From positions 1-21,350 of the forward strand of contig DOHD01000158.1 in the NCBI GenBank assembly GCA_003535455.1: a stretch of 21,350 bases of DNA, written 5' to 3'. Origin of the DNA: Acidimicrobium sp. (GTDB lineage: Bacteria; Actinomycetota; Acidimicrobiia; Acidimicrobiales; Ilumatobacteraceae). Position numbers and translations under genes: made by a program. Position 1 is the first letter of the stretch; each line of letters opens with the position of its first letter. Shown here one piece after another: positions 16,072 to 21,350 of the stretch. Below the pieces are notes generated by a model that saw only the letters and a program-made list of their open reading frames with translations, had not been told where the DNA came from and did not search any database.

Positions 16072-16734
16072 TTGTCAAAGACAATTAACGTGGCATTAGA
16101 TTCGGCACTAATTGTAGGCGACGACGGGGTGTCGCGATGCGGTTGGTGCGGGCTAGACACTGAGTATCGGCGCTATCACGATCAAGAGTGGGGAATGCCG
16201 GTTGTCGATAATGATCGAATTTTCGAAAAAATATGTCTTGAAGGTTTTCAGTCAGGTCTCAGTTGGCTGACGATTTTGCGAAAACGCCCGGCTTTTCGGG
16301 TGGCATTTAAAAATTTTGATCCGAACGTTGTTGCGAAGTTTACGGATAGAGATGTTTCGCGCTTGTTGAAAAATGTCGAAATCATCAGACATCAAGGCAA
16401 AATTGAAGCGACGATTCACAACGCCAAAATGACGTTGCAGATGCAACATGATGGCGGTTCACTGGCGAAATTTGTCTGGGGGTATTGCCTAGAGAATCAA
16501 GGTCAAAAACAAGCAAAGCCGCCACAATTGCCACGGGACATTCGCAGTCAAACCCCCGAATCTGAGGCGATGTCGAATGCCCTACGCAAATTCGGCTTTA
16601 AGTTTGTCGGCGCGACAACTATGTATGCGGCGATGCAGTCATTGGGCATCGTCAACGATCATTATTTGGGCTGCCCACAGCGAGAAGTCTGCGAAAGTGC
16701 TCGGTCTAAAGCGCTGAAAACAATGCTTGCATAA
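16072..16734 (+). CDS. tag: DNA-3-methyladenine glycosylase I
   Basis: Tag excises 3-methyladenine from alkylated DNA in base excision repair. The RCGW segment (C23 from the TTG start), the YHDQEWGMPV segment (H36) and the C-terminal NDHYLGCP segment supply the Cys-His-His-Cys zinc site of the Tag family. CLEGFQSGLSWLTILRKR carries the conserved glutamate of the base pocket. The start is uncertain: there is no ATG. TTG 16072 gives 220 residues, GTG 16090 gives 214, and GTG 16129 gives 201 and begins MSRCGW, closest to the E. coli protein (187 residues, MERCGW). The stop codon lies inside the first argC operator palindrome. A repair gene between pheT and argC is not the usual actinobacterial arrangement. 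Confidence 0.95.
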   Translation: MSKTINVALDSALIVGDDGVSRCGWCGLDTEYRRYHDQEWGMPVVDNDRIFEKICLEGFQSGLSWLTILRKRPAFRVAFKNFDPNVVAKFTDRDVSRLLKNVEIIRHQGKIEATIHNAKMTLQMQHDGGSLAKFVWGYCLENQGQKQAKPPQLPRDIRSQTPESEAMSNALRKFGFKFVGATTMYAAMQSLGIVNDHYLGCPQREVCESARSKALKTMLA

Positions 16735-16755
16735 CCATGCATTAGACCGTATAAT
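16727..16755 (+). promoter_or_regulatory. argC promoter, almost leaderless
   Basis: TTGCAT (16727-16732) and a perfect TATAAT (16750-16755) are separated by exactly 17 bases. The TATAAT ends nine bases before the argC ATG, so transcription should begin only about two to four bases before the start codon. The promoter overlaps the last codons of tag. Confidence 0.75.
16728..16741 (+). promoter_or_regulatory. ARG box 1 (ArgR operator)
   Basis: TGCAT-AACC-ATGCA is a perfect palindrome of two 5-base arms with a 4-base spacer, the geometry of ArgR boxes (compare TGAAT-N4-ATTCA in E. coli). It covers the -35 and the tag stop codon. Confidence 0.7.
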
Positions 16756-16761
16756 CATACA
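16748..16761 (+). promoter_or_regulatory. ARG box 2 (ArgR operator)
   Basis: CGTAT-AATC-ATACA has the same 5-4-5 layout with one arm mismatch, and contains the -10. Its centre is 20 bases from that of box 1, about two helical turns, as expected for tandem boxes bound by one ArgR hexamer. Confidence 0.65.
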
Positions 16762-16764
16762 TCT

Positions 16765-17787
16765 ATGATTTCAGTCGGGATATTGGGCGCTTCTGGTTTT
16801 GTCGGTGCAGAACTATTAAGGCTTTGTGCGAGCCACCCCGAGTTCAACGTTGTTTATGCAACGGGAGATTCGCAGGCTGGGGTTTTGGCTTCAACTTTGT
16901 ATCCGAGTTTGACTACTGCTTATCCAAATTTGGTTTTTGATGAGTATTCGCTAGACAGGGCGTTGAAGTGCGATGTTGTCTTTTTGGCCTTGCCCCATGA
17001 AGCCAGTCTTAAAATCGTGCCCGAACTAATTGACAAGGTTCGACTCATAGTCGATTGCAGCGCCGCGTTTAGATTGAAAGATTCTTCGCTCTATCCAACT
17101 TGGTATGGCTTCGATCATGATCAACCAAAAGAATTGCAAGCTGCGGTATATGGTTTGCCTGAGTTGTATCGCCAAGAGCTAAAAACTGCGAAATTGATCG
17201 CCACGCCGGGTTGTTATGTAACGGCGGCAAGTTTGGCGCTAGCACCGTTGGTGAAAGCCGAAGTGATTTCGACAACTGGCGTCATTGTTGACGCAGCATC
17301 CGGTGTCTCGGGTGCTGGGCGAGCGTTGAAAAATAGCAATTCGTTTTGTGTGGTAGACGAAGATTTCACCGCATATGGTTTACTTGACCATCGACATACA
17401 CCAGAGATCGAACAGGTCACTGGCGCCCAAATTTTGTTTACTCCTCACCTTGCGCCAATGAACAGAGGTATTCTCGCAACTTGTTATGCCAGACCAATTG
17501 ATAAGGCGGCGACAAGCACGGCCTCACTGCTCGCCGTATTGAGCAGGGCTTATGCGCGCGAACCATTCGTTGCGGTGCGGCCGGCATCTCCATCGACAAA
17601 AGCGACTTTGGGCACCAACTCGGTGCACTTGTCGGCAAGGTTCGATCAGCGCACAGGTTATGTAGTCGTGTTGTCGGCGATCGATAATTTGACAAAGGGT
17701 GCCGCAGGTGGCTCAGTACAGGCTGCCAATGTCGCATTGGGTTTAGACGAAACTTTCGGTCTCAGCAGAGTTGGAATGTATCCATGA
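16765..17787 (+). CDS. argC: N-acetyl-gamma-glutamyl-phosphate reductase
   Basis: ArgC reduces N-acetylglutamyl phosphate to the semialdehyde with NADPH, the third step of arginine synthesis. The 340-residue protein shows the nucleotide-binding start VGILGASGFVGAELLRL, the catalytic cysteine C150 in TPGCYVTAA, and HRHTPEIEQ, then PHLAPMNRGILATCYA near residues 230-245. Length is normal. ATG 16765 lies just after the TATAAT box, so the message is nearly leaderless. It is the first gene of the arg operon and its stop overlaps the argB start as ATGA. Confidence 0.98.
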   Translation: MISVGILGASGFVGAELLRLCASHPEFNVVYATGDSQAGVLASTLYPSLTTAYPNLVFDEYSLDRALKCDVVFLALPHEASLKIVPELIDKVRLIVDCSAAFRLKDSSLYPTWYGFDHDQPKELQAAVYGLPELYRQELKTAKLIATPGCYVTAASLALAPLVKAEVISTTGVIVDAASGVSGAGRALKNSNSFCVVDEDFTAYGLLDHRHTPEIEQVTGAQILFTPHLAPMNRGILATCYARPIDKAATSTASLLAVLSRAYAREPFVAVRPASPSTKATLGTNSVHLSARFDQRTGYVVVLSAIDNLTKGAAGGSVQAANVALGLDETFGLSRVGMYP

Positions 17788-18683
17788 CGACAAAAGAAAG
17801 AACGGCAATAGATCAGTCAGTATCTGACTCGGCGCAAATCGCAAACTTGCTGATCGAAGCATTGCCTTATATACAAAAATTCGCAGGCAAAACTGTCGTC
17901 GTCAAATATGGCGGAAACGCTCTGGCTGGCGCCACGAACCAAGACGCTCTCGCTGCGTTTGCAAAAGATATTGCCTTGTTGCACGCCGTTGGTTTCAAAC
18001 CAGTTGTAGTACATGGTGGTGGACCACAAATCTCGGCGATGATGGAGCGACTGGGTAAGAAGCCAGATTTTCACAATGGACTTCGGGTCACTGATGCCGA
18101 AACGATGCAAATCGTCAGCATGGTGCTTCTCGGCACGGTGAATCCGCAATTAGTTTCGGCGATAAACCAACATGGTGCGCCAGCGGTCGGTGTGTCGGGT
18201 CAAGATGCGAACATGTTTATGGTTGTGCCTCATGATGAAGCGTTGGGTTTCGTTGGCGAAATCACCAAAGTCGACGCGACGATTGTCAAGAAGATGCTCG
18301 CTGAGTCGCAGGTGCCAGTCGTGGCGACAATTGGTTCAGATCAGTCTGGTCAGGCCTACAACATCAATGCCGATATTGCGGCTGGTGCTCTGGCCGAAGC
18401 TCTTGGTGCGCAAAAACTGATTTATCTGACCGATATTGCCGGGGTGCGAAGCAACAAGGATGAATCAACTTCGTTGCTGCGCCAGGCGACTACCTCTCAA
18501 TTGCGTGCCTTGCTCGGGTCTGGGGCGATCGACGGTGGGATGATCCCAAAGATTGAGAGTTGTGTCTCGGCGATTGAGCGTGGAGTGTTTCAGGCCCATA
18601 TTTTGGACGGCCGAATCGCGCATGTGTTGTTGCTCGAACTTTTTACAGACGCGGGTGTCGGCACGATGGTTTCGAAAGGTTGA
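17784..18683 (+). CDS. argB: Acetylglutamate kinase
   Basis: ArgB phosphorylates N-acetylglutamate, the second step of the pathway and a usual site of arginine feedback inhibition. The 299-residue protein has VVKYGGNALAG (about residues 38-48) and VVHGGGPQIS (about 74-83), the phosphate- and substrate-binding glycine motifs of the amino-acid kinase fold, and YNINADIAAGALAEAL in the nucleotide region. An N-terminal helix before the core (IANLLIEALPYIQKF) is of the kind seen in arginine-sensitive hexameric enzymes, so feedback control is plausible. The start overlaps the argC stop. argJ, normally between argC and argB in actinobacteria, is absent. Confidence 0.98.
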   Translation: MTTKERTAIDQSVSDSAQIANLLIEALPYIQKFAGKTVVVKYGGNALAGATNQDALAAFAKDIALLHAVGFKPVVVHGGGPQISAMMERLGKKPDFHNGLRVTDAETMQIVSMVLLGTVNPQLVSAINQHGAPAVGVSGQDANMFMVVPHDEALGFVGEITKVDATIVKKMLAESQVPVVATIGSDQSGQAYNINADIAAGALAEALGAQKLIYLTDIAGVRSNKDESTSLLRQATTSQLRALLGSGAIDGGMIPKIESCVSAIERGVFQAHILDGRIAHVLLLELFTDAGVGTMVSKG

Positions 18684-18689
18684 GAGTTA

Positions 18690-19916
18690 ATGACTAAAAC
18701 TGATACTCACGCTTTTGCGGTAACCAAAACTGCAACTGCAATATTGAGTGGGCGACCGTCTTGTCCTTTTATGCCCGTATTTGGCGCACCGCAAGTGATG
18801 TTCGAGCGTGGTCAAGGCACGCAGTTATGGGATACAAACGGCAAACGATATTTAGATTTTTTGTGTGGCATTGCGGTGACATCGCTTGGACACAGCAACC
18901 CCGTTGTCGCGGCAGCGATCGCTCACCAGGCAAACACTTTGTTGCATGTCAGCAATTTTTTTGCGAACCCAGTTGCGACTCAAACAGCATTGATGGTCGA
19001 CAAGTTGCTTAGCGAAGCTTGTGGCGAAGGTGCCGGCTACGGGCAAGTGTTTTTTTGCAACTCTGGGGCCGAAGCCAATGAAGCCGGCATCAAATTGGCG
19101 CGAAAATTTGGCGGGCGCGGCAAACATGTCGTGGTCAGCGCACTAGGCAGTTTTCATGGCCGAACACTCGCAGCTTTAGCCGCAACTGGACAGCCCGAAA
19201 AACACGAGCCATTTGCGCCGATGCCAGAAGGTTTTCGTCATGTCGTATTTAATGACATCGCATCACTCGAGTCGGCACTTGATGAAACAGTCGCTGCAGT
19301 TTTGCTTGAGACAATTCAGGGCGAGGGTGGCGTTGTGCCAGCCTCGGTTGAATATCTGCAAGCAGCACGAAAGATGTGCACCGAGCGGGGCATTTTGTTG
19401 ATGATTGACGAAGTGCAAACAGGTTTTGCGAGAACTGGCAAGTGGTTTGGGTTCGAACATGCAAACATCAAACCAGATGTCGTGATGTTGGCTAAAGCCA
19501 TGGGCAACGGCATGCCGATCGGCGCGCTGTGGGCGAGTCAACAAGTCGCGAGCGTGTTTAAACCTGGTGATCACGGCAGCACTTATAGCGGAACGGCGCT
19601 TGCCACCGCCGCGGCTCGCGCGACCATGCAATTGATGATCGACATGAATGCGCCTGCGGTCGTGCAGCAAAAAAGTGATGAGCTGACGGCGAAACTTCGA
19701 ACTATTGGTGGCGTGGTCGATGTGCGCGGTCGAGGTTTGTTGTTGGCTGCAGAGTTGAAACGTGAATTTGATGCCAAAAAAGTAGCGTCACAATTGCTTG
19801 AACTCGGCTTGGTTGTCAACGGTGTCACAAGCCACGCGTTGCGTTTGGCGCCGCCGTTTAACGTGAGTTCAGAAGAGATTGACGAAGCGGTCGCGATAAT
19901 GAAGCAGGTTTTATGA
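18690..19916 (+). CDS. argD: Acetylornithine aminotransferase
   Basis: ArgD transfers an amino group from glutamate to N-acetylglutamate semialdehyde, giving N-acetylornithine. The 408-residue protein is a class III PLP aminotransferase. It has YLDFLCGIAVTSLGHSNP near the N-terminus, FFCNSGAEANEAGIKLARK, LLMIDEVQTGFARTGKWF with the cofactor aspartate, and the Schiff-base lysine K269 in MLAKAMGNGMPIGAL. The start is ATG, six bases after argB. The stop overlaps argF as ATGA. In many bacteria this enzyme also serves lysine synthesis as succinyldiaminopimelate aminotransferase; that cannot be judged here. Confidence 0.96.
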   Translation: MTKTDTHAFAVTKTATAILSGRPSCPFMPVFGAPQVMFERGQGTQLWDTNGKRYLDFLCGIAVTSLGHSNPVVAAAIAHQANTLLHVSNFFANPVATQTALMVDKLLSEACGEGAGYGQVFFCNSGAEANEAGIKLARKFGGRGKHVVVSALGSFHGRTLAALAATGQPEKHEPFAPMPEGFRHVVFNDIASLESALDETVAAVLLETIQGEGGVVPASVEYLQAARKMCTERGILLMIDEVQTGFARTGKWFGFEHANIKPDVVMLAKAMGNGMPIGALWASQQVASVFKPGDHGSTYSGTALATAAARATMQLMIDMNAPAVVQQKSDELTAKLRTIGGVVDVRGRGLLLAAELKREFDAKKVASQLLELGLVVNGVTSHALRLAPPFNVSSEEIDEAVAIMKQVL

Positions 19917-20821
19917 GCGTTCGGCATTTTCTCGATGTCACAGACCTTACGGCACGCGACTTGAATGCAGTATTGACGCTCGCGCAGGCCGAAATCTCAA
20001 AACTTGGGCGGCCACTTGCCGACAAAGGCGTTGCGCTAATTTTTGAAAAGCCATCGAATCGAACCCGTCACAGCATGGAGATGGCCGTCGTGCAACTTGG
20101 TGGTCACCCAATTTTCACGCGCGGCGAAGAAGTCGGCTTTGATGAACGCGAGACGGTTGAAGATGTGACGCGAATTATGGCTGGCTATCACCATGTGATC
20201 GCCGCCAGAGTGTTCGCCCACTCGGTTTTGCAACGAATGGCGAAAGTTTCGAGTGTGCCGATTATCAATATGCTCAGCGAACAATCACATCCTTTGCAGG
20301 CGATTGCCGACGTGTTGACGATGCGACAAGAATTGGGTGACCTAGCCAAAAAAACCGTGGCGTGGATCGGCGACTACAACAATGTGGCCAGATCACTTCT
20401 TGAAGCGTGTGCTCTTGAGGGCATGCATGTTCGTATGGGGTGCCCCAAGGGTTATGGTGCCGACGACAACGAACTGAATCGAATCTCAAAATTGGGTGCG
20501 GCATCGGTAGAACAGCATTCATCGGCACAGATTGCCGCCATTGGTGCACACGCCGTGCACACCGACGTATTCGTTTCAATGGGTCAAGAAGCCGAAACTG
20601 CAAAGCGGATGATCGACTTCGCAAATTTCAGAGTCGACGCCAGTGTGATGGCTGTGGCTGATAGCGGTGCGATCTTTATGCATTGTTTGCCAGCTCATCG
20701 CGAAGTTGAAGTGACCGCTGAAGTTATCGATGGATCACAGAGTCGCGTGGTTTCGCAAGCACACAACAGAATGCATGCCGCAAGAGGCGTGCTCGCACAT
20801 TTAATGGGGGTCACAATATGA
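19913..20821 (+). CDS. argF: Ornithine carbamoyltransferase, variant SNRTR phosphate loop
   Basis: ArgF joins carbamoyl phosphate to ornithine to give citrulline. The 302-residue protein has normal length. Recognisable motifs are the carbamoyl-phosphate loop FEKPSNRTRHS, HPLQAIADVLTM, GDYNNVARSLLEA, DVFVSMGQE for ornithine binding, and HCLPAHREVEVT with the catalytic cysteine. Two motifs are unusual. The loop reads S48-N49-R50-T51-R52 where most homologues have STRTR, and the ornithine motif has Phe where many have Trp before SMG. Both may simply be lineage variants. The start overlaps the argD stop and the stop overlaps argR, both as ATGA. Confidence 0.96.
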   Translation: MSVRHFLDVTDLTARDLNAVLTLAQAEISKLGRPLADKGVALIFEKPSNRTRHSMEMAVVQLGGHPIFTRGEEVGFDERETVEDVTRIMAGYHHVIAARVFAHSVLQRMAKVSSVPIINMLSEQSHPLQAIADVLTMRQELGDLAKKTVAWIGDYNNVARSLLEACALEGMHVRMGCPKGYGADDNELNRISKLGAASVEQHSSAQIAAIGAHAVHTDVFVSMGQEAETAKRMIDFANFRVDASVMAVADSGAIFMHCLPAHREVEVTAEVIDGSQSRVVSQAHNRMHAARGVLAHLMGVTI

Positions 20822-21291
20822 GTTCGAAAGTTCAGCGACAACAATTGATCGCCAAAATTGTGGGTTCGCAAAAAGTCACGAGCCAACCAATGTTGCGCGA
20901 GTTGCTCAAAAAGAAAGGAATCAAAGCTACGCAGGCGACTGTTTCGCGTGATCTCGAAGATCTGGGGGCGGTCAAAGTTCGCACGGCAACGGGCGAGACG
21001 ACCTATGCGTTGCCAGAATTCGAACCAGATCGTCTCTCGCCACCAGATCAACTAAAGCGAGTGCTCGCCGAATGGGTTGCCGATGTGCAGTTCAACGAAC
21101 CGATTGTTGTCGTGCGCACACCACCGGGTTGTGCTCATGTAGTGGCCTCGGCGCTTGATCGATCTCGATTGCAAGGTTTACTCGGCACGGTTGCTGGCGA
21201 TGACACAATGTTGTGCGTGGCCAACTCGAATTATTCGGCGAAACGACTCGCCAGAGACATCAAAAATCTTGCAGGTATCGACAATGACTGA
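20818..21291 (+). CDS. argR: Arginine repressor
   Basis: ArgR binds ARG boxes as a hexamer when arginine is plentiful. The 157-residue protein has an N-terminal winged helix-turn-helix with the recognition segment ATQATVSRDLEDLGAVKVR (about residues 39-57). The C-terminal oligomerisation and arginine-binding domain ends in LLGTVAGDDTMLCV, the signature with the paired aspartates that contact arginine. It is the penultimate visible gene of the operon it probably controls, through the tandem palindromes before argC, so it should repress itself. The start overlaps the argF stop (ATGA), and its last eight bases overlap argH. Confidence 0.97.
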   Translation: MSSKVQRQQLIAKIVGSQKVTSQPMLRELLKKKGIKATQATVSRDLEDLGAVKVRTATGETTYALPEFEPDRLSPPDQLKRVLAEWVADVQFNEPIVVVRTPPGCAHVVASALDRSRLQGLLGTVAGDDTMLCVANSNYSAKRLARDIKNLAGIDND

Positions 21292-21350
21292 TCAACCACT
21301 TTGGCATGGTCGTTTTGAATCGAGCCCCGCCGATGCGTTATTGAAGTTCA
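21284..21350 (+). CDS. argH: Argininosuccinate lyase, 5' end only
   Basis: The window ends after 22 codons. The N-terminus reads MTDQPLWHGRFESSPADALL, which matches the ArgH start (LW-x-GRF followed by a short linker and an Ala/Leu-rich helix). ArgH splits argininosuccinate into arginine and fumarate, the last step of the pathway. Its ATG overlaps the argR stop by eight bases. argG, usually between argR and argH in actinobacteria, is not there. Confidence 0.88.
   Translation, partial: MTDQPLWHGRFESSPADALLKF

Overview
The window is a dense, almost entirely plus-strand stretch of bacterial core genes, with base composition that looks close to half GC by eye. The organism is most likely an actinobacterium (Actinomycetota). 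The evidence is an mIHF-type integration host factor next to gmk and rpoZ, a PriA that has lost its helicase motifs, a DUF1844 gene beside infC, and the order infC-rpmI-rplT-TrmH/SpoU-pheS-pheT-arg genes. The moderate GC, compact gaps and departures from the mycobacterial/streptomycete order suggest an aquatic, streamlined lineage such as Acidimicrobiia. That placement is inference.

Region 1 (1-10058): the end of carA, then carB, pyrD (class 1B), mihF, gmk, rpoZ, metK, priA, def and fmt. These cover pyrimidine synthesis, nucleoid structure, GMP phosphorylation, the RNA polymerase omega subunit, S-adenosylmethionine synthesis, replication restart, and removal and addition of the formyl group of initiator Met. 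Many junctions are stop/start overlaps (TAATG, ATGA, GTGA), pointing to translational coupling. The usual neighbours pyrF (between carB and mihF) and coaBC (between rpoZ and metK) are missing.

Region 2 (10059-10600): a single minus-strand DUF1844 gene, then about 220 bases of hairpin-rich leader before infC. Its strong Shine-Dalgarno serves a 7-codon leader ORF, and the stop of that ORF overlaps an in-frame AUA, the best candidate start for infC.

Region 3 (10601-16734): infC, rpmI (start nested in the end of infC), rplT, a SpoU/TrmH rRNA methyltransferase apparently starting at CUG on the rplT stop codon, pheS, pheT and tag (3-methyladenine DNA glycosylase I).

Region 4 (16727-21350): an arginine operon argC-argB-argD-argF-argR-argH (argH cut by the window edge), without argJ or argG. 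Its promoter has two palindromes with ARG-box geometry lying on the -35 and -10 elements. The -10 is so close to the argC ATG that the transcript should be nearly leaderless. ArgR, encoded in the operon, probably represses it.

No mobile elements, CRISPR arrays, tRNAs or rRNAs were seen. I found no wholly new multi-gene system. The most interesting signals are regulatory and translational: the infC leader with its uORF/AUA start, the argC operator-promoter, and the CUG start of the methyltransferase.
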